This document shows positions 1 to 5,925 of a DNA stretch of 7,726 bases, piece after piece (position 1 is the first letter of the stretch; every line of letters starts with the position of its first letter). The notes beneath the pieces are model-generated. The model did not search any database, had not been told where the DNA came from, and saw only the letters and a program-made list of their open reading frames with translations. A program made the translations under genes and the position numbers. This DNA is from an uncultured Dyadobacter sp. (GTDB taxonomy: Bacteria; Bacteroidota; Bacteroidia; Cytophagales; Spirosomataceae), in contig CAMLNK010000162.1 in assembly GCA_946481035.1 (NCBI GenBank), positions 1-7,726 on the forward strand, read 5' to 3'.

Positions 1-40
1 CGCCGTGGCAGCGGGGGTTTCGTTTTCGATGTAGGTTTTT

Positions 41-93
41 GGGGGGAAGGAGGAAAGGAGGATGCTCCCTTTCCTCCTTATTCCATCCTCCCT
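41..93. repeat. Purine-rich repeat with a near-perfect hairpin
   Basis: Bases 47-60 (AAGGAGGAAAGGAG) are complementary to 65-79 (CTCCCTTTCCTCCTT) apart from one extra C, with a 4-base loop GATG. A further TCCATCCTCCC follows at 82-92. The same 11 bases recur at 6019-6029, so this belongs to an interspersed family in the window. The hairpin lies just past the stop codon of the minus-strand gene ending at 78, so it could act as a transcription end or mRNA 3' stabiliser. No T-run follows it on either strand, so an intrinsic terminator is not shown. Confidence 0.6.
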
Positions 94-323
94 ATCTCCA
101 ACTTTTGAAAGAAAAACACCAACTCCCGAAACGACAGGAATATTTCACCAACCCGCGGGTTGCACCCCGCCTCTTTTTGAAACGCCATATGGTCGCTGTA
201 AATGATCCAAAGGTCTTCGATCCATTCGGAAGCGGTGCTTTGGCTTAGCAATTCTTTGACTCCCCGGCCATAGGCAAGGCATGTTGCGTCGTCATCGACT
301 ACATTTTTGATTAAAGTATTCAT
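78..323 (-). CDS. Small hypothetical protein, 81 aa
   Basis: I do not recognise this protein. The frame uses ordinary codons and gives a plausible soluble protein: an acidic N-terminal part (VVDDDATCLAYG), then a Trp- and aromatic-rich middle (EWIEDLWIIYSDH) and a hydrophobic C-terminal helix (FRELVFFFQKL). It has no signal peptide or clear membrane segment. The ATG at 321-323 has no Shine-Dalgarno site, as is normal for Bacteroidota. A possible -33/-7 pair sits just upstream at 341-369. The last residues (GRME) and the stop codon lie inside the purine-rich repeat, so the native C-terminus may have been altered by the repeat. The overlapping plus-strand frame (39-248) has no comparable protein character. 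Confidence 0.6.
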   Translation of the reverse strand: MNTLIKNVVDDDATCLAYGRGVKELLSQSTASEWIEDLWIIYSDHMAFQKEAGCNPRVGEIFLSFRELVFFFQKLEIGRME

Positions 324-340
324 AATATGATTGATGGAAG

Positions 341-369
341 TGTATAATGCCTTGTCTTAGGTGTCCAAA
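341..369 (-). promoter_or_regulatory. Possible Bacteroidota-type promoter for the small minus-strand gene
   Basis: Read on the minus strand, TTTG (369-366) is followed after exactly 19 bases by TATACA (346-341). The spacing matches the known Bacteroidota layout TTTG-N19-TAnnTTTG. The downstream half of the -7 box (CACT instead of nnTTTG) matches poorly. A start site about 7 bases on would leave a leader of roughly 10 bases before the ATG at 323. Confidence 0.3.
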
Positions 370-565
370 CGTTCATAGTGACGTTTAGGGAGCTTTCGCT
401 GGCCCTCACCATAACAAGGCAGTTCTCGAATCTCTTTAATACTATGTTTTTGGAAGCGGCAAATTTGGTAGATCCACCAACTATTCCAAGGCGCCAAACA
501 CACCGATGTACAAACGGCTATCAACCAATTTTCAAACGCCCGGAAAACTGCATATTTCCTTATTG

Positions 566-644
566 TTGCGTACCTACGGCACTGCCGGGTTGGCGATGAT
601 GCATTTCCTTCCTACCAATATTGCGTCACTAACGGGACTTAGCC
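566..644. repeat. Degraded REP-like palindromic element (two hairpin modules)
   Basis: There are two modules, each opening with TTGCGT (566-571 and 621-626). The first folds as GTACC-TAC-GGCAC (570-582) and the second as GTCAC-TAAC-GGGAC (625-638), each with one mismatched pair. The linker contains GATGATGCATTTCCTTCCTACCAATA. From memory, a similar arrangement (GTACCTACGGCAC, then CTACCAATATT, then GTCCCTAACGGGAC) recurs between genes in many Bacteroidota genomes. The mismatches here suggest a decayed copy. A REP-like nature is inferred; no transposase is present in the window. Confidence 0.5.
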
Positions 645-679
645 ATTGCATTGAAATTCCCACTCAACATCAGCCCAAT

Positions 680-753
680 CCCCCCTTTGTCCCTCCTACA
701 CCCTCCCTTTCCTCCACCCTCCTTTCCTCCCTTCCTCCTTCCTCCTTCCTCCC
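680..753. repeat. Polypyrimidine tract (CCTCC/TTCCTCC repeats)
   Basis: Bases 701-753 contain a single purine (A716), and 717-753 is 37 bases of pure C/T made of degenerate CCTCC and TTCCTCC units. The opposite strand is therefore a GGAGGA purine run. The tract ends 61 bases before the ATG of the oxidoreductase gene at 815, so it lies in its leader or promoter region. It belongs to the same composition family as the tracts at 41-93, 5880-5907 and 5994-6047. Here, however, the purine strand is not the sense strand of an adjacent gene end. Confidence 0.75.
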
Positions 754-814
754 AAAACAACAGTAACATTCCCCCCATCCCACCTTTTACCGACAACATC
801 CTAAACCAACCACC

Positions 815-2098
815 ATGACCCAATCCACCAGCCGCCGCGAATTTCTTAGAACAGCCGGGCTTACTACCCTTGGCCTTACGGTTTTACCAAATTTGATCAC
901 GCGCGCTGCGCCGAGCGATCGCGTGCGTATAGCCCATATCGGTTTGGGCGGGATGGGAAATAATCATATGAAGTGGTTTGCTGATCTGCCCGAGGCCGAA
1001 ATTGTTGCGCTTTGCGATGTGGATGAACTGCATTTGGGCGACACGAAAAAGCGGCTGGAAGCGATGAAGCAGGACATTAAAGTGGATACTTACGGGGATT
1101 TCCGGCGCATTCTCGAACGGAAGGATATCGACGCCATTACAGTGGCTACGCCCGATCACTGGCATGCGCAGATCGCGACGCTGGCGTTTCAGGCGGGGAA
1201 AGATGTGTATGGCGAAAAGCCGCTTTCATATTGTTTGAAGGAAGGCAAAATGATGCTCAAACAGCTCGAAAAGCACGATCGGGTGTTTCAAATGGGCAAC
1301 CAGATCCATGCGGGCGACAATTTTCACCGGGTTGTGGAATTGATCCAGTCGGGGTCGATTGGAAAAGTGCATACGGTGCGGCTGTGGAAAAAGCCGAGTA
1401 CCAAAGAGCTGGGTTCGCCAACGGTGCAGCCGGTTCCCAAAACTTTGAACTGGGATATGTGGCTTGGCCCCGCGCCGTTTACCGAATATATTCCAGAGAA
1501 ATGCCATTTCACCTACCGCTATTTCCTCGACTATTCGGGCGGCGAGTTTGCCGATTTCTGGTGCCATATCGCCGATGTGATGTATTCAGCAATCCACCCG
1601 AAAGGCCTTTCGAAGATCAATGCACGGGGTACTGCATACGAAGGCATTGCCGACGCACCCAAAACGCTCGACGTCGATTATGAATTTGATGGTTTGAAGG
1701 TATATTGGTCGTCCAACCCGCCCAATGTTCCCGGTGCGGCCGACCGCGGTATCGGTGCGTTCTTTGAGGGTGACAAGGGCACGCTTATCTGCGATTACAA
1801 CACACGCGAGCTGACGATCAACGGCGAGAAGATGAACGACATTGCCTCCGTGCCCATTACCAATCCGCGCTCGCCGGGGCACCAGCAGAATTTCATCGAC
1901 TGCGTCAAATCGCGCAAACAGCCCGAATCCAACCTCGCCTATGCGCGCGAAATGACGATTCCAATGCATTTGGGACTGATCTCCTACCGCTTGAAACGCG
2001 AACTGACCTGGAATGCAAAGAAGGAAAAGTTCATTCATGACAAAGAGGCAAACCAGTTCTTAAACCGAAAGCCGCGAAAAGAATGGGACTTGGTATAA
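815..2098 (+). CDS. Gfo/Idh/MocA family oxidoreductase, Tat-exported
   Basis: This is an NAD(P)-dependent sugar or polyol dehydrogenase-type enzyme of 427 aa, usual for exported members of the family. Residues 1-32 form a twin-arginine signal (SRREFLRTAG core, then a hydrophobic stretch), so it should be exported already folded. The Rossmann fold starts near residue 37 with the dinucleotide loop GLGGMG (43-48), followed by CDVD (67-70). Family motifs ATPDHWH (111-117) and the EKP motif with Lys135 are present. The C-terminal domain carries GGEFADFWCHIADV (242-255), with the Asp247/His251 pair typical of these enzymes. The start fits because the Tat signal begins directly at the ATG. The substrate cannot be read from sequence. 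The gene stands alone in orientation after a long non-coding leader; the next gene appears to have its own control element. Confidence 0.95.
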   Translation: MTQSTSRREFLRTAGLTTLGLTVLPNLITRAAPSDRVRIAHIGLGGMGNNHMKWFADLPEAEIVALCDVDELHLGDTKKRLEAMKQDIKVDTYGDFRRILERKDIDAITVATPDHWHAQIATLAFQAGKDVYGEKPLSYCLKEGKMMLKQLEKHDRVFQMGNQIHAGDNFHRVVELIQSGSIGKVHTVRLWKKPSTKELGSPTVQPVPKTLNWDMWLGPAPFTEYIPEKCHFTYRYFLDYSGGEFADFWCHIADVMYSAIHPKGLSKINARGTAYEGIADAPKTLDVDYEFDGLKVYWSSNPPNVPGAADRGIGAFFEGDKGTLICDYNTRELTINGEKMNDIASVPITNPRSPGHQQNFIDCVKSRKQPESNLAYAREMTIPMHLGLISYRLKRELTWNAKKEKFIHDKEANQFLNRKPRKEWDLV

Positions 2099-2106
2099 TG
2101 TAACCA

Positions 2107-2147
2107 TTGTTAGATATTTTTGTATATTCAACAGAAATATCTAACAA
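2107..2147. promoter_or_regulatory. Perfect 13-bp inverted repeat just before the lipoprotein start
   Basis: TTGTTAGATATTT (2107-2119) and AAATATCTAACAA (2135-2147) are exact reverse complements, separated by 15 bases. The right arm ends 5 bases before the ATG at 2153. The left arm begins 8 bases after the stop of the oxidoreductase gene and overlaps a -7-like box. It may be a repressor operator, a 5'-leader hairpin on read-through mRNA that masks the start, or an AT-rich terminator. The lack of a T-run after the right arm argues against the terminator. Confidence 0.6.
2115..2122 (+). promoter_or_regulatory. Candidate -7 box TATTTTTG
   Basis: The eight bases fit the Bacteroidota -7 consensus TAnnTTTG exactly. 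Transcription would start near 2129, giving a leader of about 24 bases to the ATG at 2153. The -33 element is poor: the nearest TTG (2090-2092) is about 22 bases upstream rather than 19. The box overlaps the left arm and loop of the inverted repeat, which would allow repression by a protein bound there. Confidence 0.35.
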
Positions 2148-2152
2148 AAGCC

Positions 2153-2827
2153 ATGAAATATTTTCTACTAACCACGCTCATTTCCGGCGGTTTGCTGTCC
2201 GGTTGTAAGGATTCCTCCGGCCCTGTAAGTGATATGCCTGCTATTCAAAGCATTTCGTTTGAAGGCTTACCTGATCAGAATGTGACTTTCGACGCTGCCA
2301 ATTCGGCGATAACCGTCAGAATGCCGGCCGTGCTGGAAGGAGGTTTGAAGCCTATTATGAAACTGACGGAAGGTGCGCGGCCTGTCGGCCTGCTTCCGAA
2401 CGGAACGATTGATATCTCTGCTTTTTGCTCATGCACAAAACCGACTGAAAACGTTTACCTCCGGGTTGACAACCAGACGAAAACTGCTACCTACCGGTTA
2501 AACATTATTGCTACCGGCCCACTCGCGCCGCAGGATGTTTATGAGGAAACGACATTTTCCAGAAAAACCGGCGTCTTAAAAATGAGTCTGCCTGTTCGCA
2601 ACCAATTCAGTATTACCCATCTGGATCGCGTTATATTCGAAAGCGAGGACGGGAATGACGACGCCTTGATTTATGCCGACGGGGCTCCTCTTGCCAGTTG
2701 TGCGCCCGAACCCAACAGAATTTCAGTTGCATTATACGCTCCAATCCAGCAAGTTCTAAAACCAGGCAAGTACAAAATTCAAATAGGAAATCTTAAATTT
2801 CCGCAGCGGTTAATCGTCATCGATTAA
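2153..2827 (+). CDS. Predicted surface lipoprotein, 224 aa, unrecognised
   Basis: The chosen ATG gives a clean lipoprotein signal: MKYFLLTTLISGGLLSGC with lipobox LLSG before Cys18. An upstream TTG at 2120 would only add residues before the signal. Cys18 is followed by KDSSG, resembling the charged tails that send Bacteroidota lipoproteins to the outer surface (inference). Residues about 28-120 look like an immunoglobulin-like beta-sandwich (alternating strands such as SISFEGLP, NSAITVRMP and TYRLNIIATG), of the type seen in SusE/SusF-like or DUF-type surface proteins. Residues 120-224 form a second all-beta part. Cysteines at 92, 94 and 183 could form a disulphide. No catalytic motif is seen. 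It is probably a monocistronic gene, flanked by its own 5' inverted repeat and an AT-rich gap. Confidence 0.85.
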   Translation: MKYFLLTTLISGGLLSGCKDSSGPVSDMPAIQSISFEGLPDQNVTFDAANSAITVRMPAVLEGGLKPIMKLTEGARPVGLLPNGTIDISAFCSCTKPTENVYLRVDNQTKTATYRLNIIATGPLAPQDVYEETTFSRKTGVLKMSLPVRNQFSITHLDRVIFESEDGNDDALIYADGAPLASCAPEPNRISVALYAPIQQVLKPGKYKIQIGNLKFPQRLIVID

Positions 2828-2892
2828 CTGCATTTATCTCACTCATACGTTCCCTCATTACATTCGACCTTCGGATAAAAAGCCAATTCAAT

Positions 2893-2911
2893 ATTATACA
2901 ATTTGTATAAT
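2893..2911. promoter_or_regulatory. 19-nt palindrome, likely operator of the toxin-antitoxin-like pair
   Basis: ATTATACAA-T-TTGTATAAT is a perfect palindrome of two 9-base arms around one base. It lies about 30-50 bases upstream of the first codons of the GNAT-like frame. TATAAT at its right end could be a -10-type element. An XRE antitoxin encoded downstream commonly binds such a site to repress its own operon, so autoregulation is the natural reading. This is inferred from position and symmetry. Confidence 0.55.
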
Positions 2912-2920
2912 TATTCGTAA

Positions 2921-3010
2921 CTTTATTTATCGGAACAACATGCAAATGTTACCCGTGTTTCCAGCGGCGAAAGCGTCGTTGCGAAAATTATTCGGCCTGC
3001 CGGGCTTGTT
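2921..3010 (+). other. Upstream in-frame coding extension of the GNAT-like gene, without a start codon
   Basis: The frame of the GNAT-like protein stays open back to a TAA at 2918-2920. From about 2945 it reads convincingly as protein (NVTRVSSGESVVAKIIRPAG, then LVLPSLNDGW), yet it has no ATG, GTG or TTG before the TTG at 3011. Natural starts, ATG at 2940 and 2946, lie in another frame. A lost base in the CCC run at 2952-2954 would explain this: restoring one C joins MQMLP to RVSSGESVV. Alternatives are a -1 ribosomal shift, an unusual start codon, or a sequencing error. Confidence 0.5.
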
Positions 3011-3451
3011 TTGCCTTCCCTCAATGACGGCTGGCGGTTCAATTTTCACAAACATGCCCGAAAGAAGTATTGCCACGCGTACGTGCTCGTTTGCGAGGAT
3101 ACCCCTGAGGTGATTGAAGGATGTCTGATTTTTGAGATGCGGAATGGCGTGGAGCCTTATATGGCATTTATGGAGGTCGCGCCGCATAATCGGGGGCAGG
3201 AAAAAGTGTTAGAGCATATTGCGGGCTGCCTGATCGCCACGGCTTGTCGGCTTAGTGAGAAGCACGGAAAAGATCATTATCGGGGATGGTTGACGTTCGA
3301 TGTGAGGGAACGTCAAAAAGAAGATGAAATCAAATTAATGGCTGTGTACTGCCAAAAGTATGGCGCCCTGAGGTGGGGAGAAACAACGATGTTGATTTCG
3401 CCAGAAAATGGTGAGGAACTGATTTCTAAATTTTTAACATCAGAGCAATGA
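3011..3451 (+). CDS. GNAT-like protein, candidate toxin; 5' end apparently frameshifted
   Basis: The listed start is a TTG, the only standard start codon in frame; the true protein probably began near 2940 (see the extension entry). The 146 residues from TTG include GWRFNFHKHARKK (7-19), strands AYVLVCED and IEGCLIFEM, then MEVAPHNRG (54-62), a helix AGCLIATACRLSEKHG (71-86), strand WLTFDV (93-98) and LMAVYCQKYGALRWGETTML (109-128). This order resembles a GNAT acetyltransferase: beta4, an RGxxK-type loop in place of the canonical Q/RxxGxG/A, alpha3, beta5, then a Tyr-rich helix and final strands. The acyl-CoA loop match is imperfect, so the family call is moderate. Its stop overlaps the antitoxin start (ATGA), indicating translational coupling. 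If truly frameshifted, the toxin may be inactive. Confidence 0.6.
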   Translation: MPSLNDGWRFNFHKHARKKYCHAYVLVCEDTPEVIEGCLIFEMRNGVEPYMAFMEVAPHNRGQEKVLEHIAGCLIATACRLSEKHGKDHYRGWLTFDVRERQKEDEIKLMAVYCQKYGALRWGETTMLISPENGEELISKFLTSEQ

Positions 3452-3936
3452 AAAAGGAAAACGAGATCGAGTCGGATGAGCTTTGGGATGAAGAAAAGCA
3501 ACAAGCGTTGCGCGAATTTATCATTGCAGAAAATGCAAAGCGAACGCCAGAGCAAAAATTAAAAACCGAAATGTTGGGGATTCAATATATGATGGAGGAT
3601 TACTTTAATGATGACGCGCTGCGTATTGTTGAATTTGAACCCGCTGAATTCCTCAGTATCCAGTACTTCATCAAACGCTACATGAAAGTTCTCAAAGTCT
3701 CCCAAAAGCAACTCGCGGAGCTTTTTGAGATGAAGGACAGCAACCTGCACAAGTATCTCACGGGCGAGCGGAAGCTGAATACGGATATCGCATTCAAGCT
3801 GGCTTCTTTTACGAAAACTACGCCGGAGCATTGGCTGCGATTGGAAATCCGTAACGAGCTGAAAAAGCTGGGCGGTGCCAAGGCGGCGGAGTTTGAAAAA
3901 TACGGCTATGAGCATGTGGTGAATGCTCAGGATTGA
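3448..3936 (+). CDS. HigA/XRE-like helix-turn-helix protein, likely antitoxin and autorepressor
   Basis: This 162-aa protein starts at the ATG that overlaps the preceding stop. Residues 1-65 are acidic and Glu-rich with a helical look (EIESDELWDEEKQQALREF), and could be the partner-binding part. Residues about 67-130 form a Cro/C1-type domain: SQKQLAELFEMKDSNLHKYL (85-104) is the helix-turn-helix, followed by TGERKLNTDIAFKLASFT and TTPEHWL, the ending typical of HigA-family antitoxins. A basic, Lys-rich helix and a short tail follow. The order toxin then antitoxin matches HigBA layouts. It should neutralise the GNAT-like protein and bind the palindrome at 2893-2911. An intact antitoxin beside a damaged partner would be a tolerated state. 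The partner's function is the uncertain part; the DNA-binding fold is clear. Confidence 0.85.
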   Translation: MKKENEIESDELWDEEKQQALREFIIAENAKRTPEQKLKTEMLGIQYMMEDYFNDDALRIVEFEPAEFLSIQYFIKRYMKVLKVSQKQLAELFEMKDSNLHKYLTGERKLNTDIAFKLASFTKTTPEHWLRLEIRNELKKLGGAKAAEFEKYGYEHVVNAQD

Positions 3937-3951
3937 TTCGGGTGTGCGTTT

Positions 3952-3979
3952 ATTTAATGCATTAACAGGAATTTAATGC
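3952..3979. promoter_or_regulatory. Palindrome TTAATGCATTAA and repeated ATTTAATGC
   Basis: TTAATGCATTAA (3954-3965) is a perfect 12-base palindrome. The 9-mer ATTTAATGC occurs at 3952-3960 and again at 3971-3979, a 19-base period that puts both copies on roughly the same helix face. They lie 16 bases after the antitoxin stop and about 80 bases before the START gene ATG. They could be a regulator site for that gene. AT-rich palindromes this short also arise by chance. Confidence 0.3.
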
Positions 3980-4055
3980 TTTTTGAAGGGGTTGTTGAAG
4001 TTGGGTTGTCATACAGAAAAGTAGTGTGTGCACCGAACCATACTTCATCCAACAA

Positions 4056-4694
4056 ATGCAAAAATTCATCCTATTATTCGTTATCGCTGCATGCTCACTG
4101 CCGGCATTAGCCCAAACCAAATGGAAGCTGATCGCCGACGAGGAGCAGATCCGTATCTATTCTTCGGCGGTTCCTGAGTCGAAAATAAAAGCTATTAAGG
4201 TCGATTGCGTGGTGGAAGCATCACTTTCACAGATGGTTTCACTGCTGCTCGACGTGGAGGCGGGCACACAATGGGTTTACAAAACCAAGTCGTGTACGCT
4301 CGTGAGGCGGGTCTCCCCTACCGATTTGTACTATCATTCCGAAATAAGCCTGCCCTGGCCGCTCGATAACCGGGATTTTGTGGCGCACCTGGTGACACGG
4401 CAGGACCCTGCAACCAAAGCAGTGACGATTGACGGACCGGTGGTGGCCGGCATGGTGCCTCGCAGGAAAAATGTCGTCAGGGTCAGCGATTCGAAAGGTC
4501 GCTGGGTGCTGACGCCGGTGGCAGGCAAGGTGCGGATAGAATACATGCTGCATACCGATCCGGGAGGCTATTTACCGGCCTGGGCGGTGAACGCGTTTGC
4601 GGCGGAAGGGCCTATGGAGACATTTAAAAGTATGAAACAGCAGCTCAAATTGCCGAAATATAGAAATGCCTCCCTTACATTTATAGCCAATTAG
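4056..4694 (+). CDS. START domain-containing exported protein, 212 aa
   Basis: The ATG at 4056 places a signal peptide at the N-terminus (MQKFILLFVIAACSLPALA, cleavage before Gln20); the GTG at 4026 would put ten residues ahead of it. IAAC at 10-13 faintly resembles a lipobox, but the signal would be too short, so type I cleavage is preferred. Residues 21-205 match a START/SRPBCC lipid-binding fold: WKLIADEEQIRIYSS, then IKVDCVVEASLSQMVSLLLD and YYHSEISLPWPLDNRDFV. The last is the typical START strand pair with NRD, and GRWVLTPVAGKVRIEYMLHTDPGGYLPAWAVN follows as the closing strand and C-terminal helix lead-in. The role is probably binding a hydrophobic ligand in the periplasm; the ligand is unknown. 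It lies 30 bases upstream of dgoD in the same direction and is likely cotranscribed. Confidence 0.88.
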   Translation: MQKFILLFVIAACSLPALAQTKWKLIADEEQIRIYSSAVPESKIKAIKVDCVVEASLSQMVSLLLDVEAGTQWVYKTKSCTLVRRVSPTDLYYHSEISLPWPLDNRDFVAHLVTRQDPATKAVTIDGPVVAGMVPRRKNVVRVSDSKGRWVLTPVAGKVRIEYMLHTDPGGYLPAWAVNAFAAEGPMETFKSMKQQLKLPKYRNASLTFIAN

Positions 4695-4724
4695 AAGGGT
4701 TATACAATGTAAAAGAAAAATAGA

Positions 4725-5873
4725 ATGAAAATCAGAAGTTACGAGCTGTTCCAGGTACCTCCCAGATGGTTGTTTTTGAAGATTGAAACCGATGAAGGCA
4801 TTGTCGGATGGGGCGAGCCGGTGATCGAAGGCAAGGCGGCTACGGTGGCTGCGGCGGTGCACGAATTAATGGAAGCATTGATCGGCAAAGACCCGCTTGA
4901 CATCGAAGGCCACTGGAATACGATGTACCGGGGTGGTTTTTACCGCGGCGGCCCGATCCTGATGAGCGCGATCGCAGGTATAGACCAGGCGTTGTGGGAT
5001 ATTAAAGGCAAGTTCTTCAATGCACCTGTTTATCAATTGCTGGGCGGCAAATGCCGCGATAAGATCAAGGTATATTCCTGGATCGGCGGCGACAGGCCGG
5101 ACGAAGTGGCGGGTGCAGCCAAAGAGTGCTTTGATCGCGGTTTCAAGGCCATTAAGATGAATGCGACCAATGAAATGCAGTACATCGATTCTTTTGAAAA
5201 AATCGATCTGGCGATTAAACGGGTAGCATCGATCCGCGAAGCGCTCGGCTACGGGCTGGAAATCGGGGTAGACTTCCACGGGCGCCTGCACAAGCCGATG
5301 GCTAAGATATTGGCCAAAGAATTGGAGCCGTTCCGGCCGATGTTCATTGAAGAGCCGGTACTGTCCGAAAACAACGAGGCATTGCGCGAAATTGCCGCGC
5401 ATACTTCCATACCGATCGCAACGGGCGAGCGTATGTTCAGCCGCTGGGATTTCAAAAACCTGCTGATGGACGGCTATGTGGACATTATCCAGCCCGACCT
5501 CTCCCATGCGGGCGGCATTACCGAATGCAAAAAAATACTTTCGATGGCTGAGGCGTTCGACGTGGCCGCGGCGCCGCATTGCCCGCTCGGCCCCATTGCC
5601 CTGGCGGCATGCCTGCAAGTGGATGCTACCAGTCATAATGCATTCATCCAGGAACAAAGCCTTGGTATTCACTACAATCAAGGCAGTGACCTGATGGACT
5701 ACCTGAGCGACCGAACGGTATTCGACTACAACGATGGCTATGTCAATATCCCGTCCGGCGCCGGCCTCGGTATCGAAGTGGACGAAGAGCAGGTCCGGAA
5801 AATGGCCGCGATCGGTCACAACTGGAAGAACCCGCTGTGGACACATGAGGACGGTAGCGCGGCTGAGTGGTAG
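4725..5873 (+). CDS. dgoD: D-galactonate dehydratase
   Basis: This enzyme dehydrates D-galactonate to 2-dehydro-3-deoxy-D-galactonate, first step of the De Ley-Doudoroff route, in the cytoplasm. At 382 aa it equals the E. coli DgoD length and aligns by eye without gaps at the key sites. The N-terminal capping domain carries [14 protein letters not shown] (12-25) and [20 protein letters not shown] (68-87). The barrel holds GVDFHGR with Asp183 and His185, FIEEPV with Glu209, ATGERMFSR with Glu235, and APHCPLGP with His285. These are the metal ligands and catalytic bases of the enolase superfamily, mandelate racemase branch. The C-terminus [14 protein letters not shown] also matches the family. 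No dgoK, dgoA or transporter is nearby, so downstream steps are encoded elsewhere. The leader is A-rich without a Shine-Dalgarno site. Confidence 0.95.
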   Translation: MKIRSYELFQVPPRWLFLKIETDEGIVGWGEPVIEGKAATVAAAVHELMEALIGKDPLDIEGHWNTMYRGGFYRGGPILMSAIAGIDQALWDIKGKFFNAPVYQLLGGKCRDKIKVYSWIGGDRPDEVAGAAKECFDRGFKAIKMNATNEMQYIDSFEKIDLAIKRVASIREALGYGLEIGVDFHGRLHKPMAKILAKELEPFRPMFIEEPVLSENNEALREIAAHTSIPIATGERMFSRWDFKNLLMDGYVDIIQPDLSHAGGITECKKILSMAEAFDVAAAPHCPLGPIALAACLQVDATSHNAFIQEQSLGIHYNQGSDLMDYLSDRTVFDYNDGYVNIPSGAGLGIEVDEEQVRKMAAIGHNWKNPLWTHEDGSAAEW

Positions 5874-5879
5874 TTTGAT

Positions 5880-5907
5880 GGAGGAAGGGAGGATGGAGGA
5901 TGGGAAA
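5880..5907 (+). repeat. Purine tract directly after dgoD
   Basis: The tract is almost all A/G, built of GGAGGA and GGATG units, and starts 6 bases past the dgoD stop. GGGAGGATGGAGGA (5887-5900) is the exact reverse complement of 6016-6029, and GGAGGATGGG (5895-5904) of 5994-6003. It is the left arm of a long inverted repeat spanning the gap between dgoD and the convergent dioxygenase gene. Confidence 0.7.
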
Positions 5908-5925
5908 TTGGCATTGGGCGTAGGG

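Larger units (their letters stand above)
324..814. other. Gene-free stretch of about 490 bases
   Basis: No convincing gene is seen on either strand. The open frames here (378-599 and 506-766 plus, 823-629 minus) are low-complexity or run through repeat sequence. Bases 324-565 hold one small hairpin (TTGGT at 465-469 with ACCAA at 476-480) and otherwise nothing I can name. Bases 566-644 hold a REP-like element and 680-753 a pyrimidine tract, listed separately. The promoter of the gene starting at 815 should lie in this stretch, but I find no clear TTTG-N19-TAnnTTTG. Confidence 0.7.

Noticed and set aside
2..34. Possible C-terminal tail of an upstream plus-strand gene (AVAAGVSFSM then TAG)
   Set aside because: Ten codons are too few to support a gene. 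It would fit the pattern of purine tracts following stop codons, but this cannot be tested within the window.
378..766. Overlapping plus-strand frames of 73 and 86 codons
   Set aside because: They run through the REP-like element and the pyrimidine tract, and the encoded sequence is low-complexity at the end. No start context or family resemblance is seen.
1586..2038. Long minus- and plus-strand frames inside the oxidoreductase gene (also 1226-1567 and 1231-1683)
   Set aside because: All lie within a well-supported gene in other frames and show no domain features.
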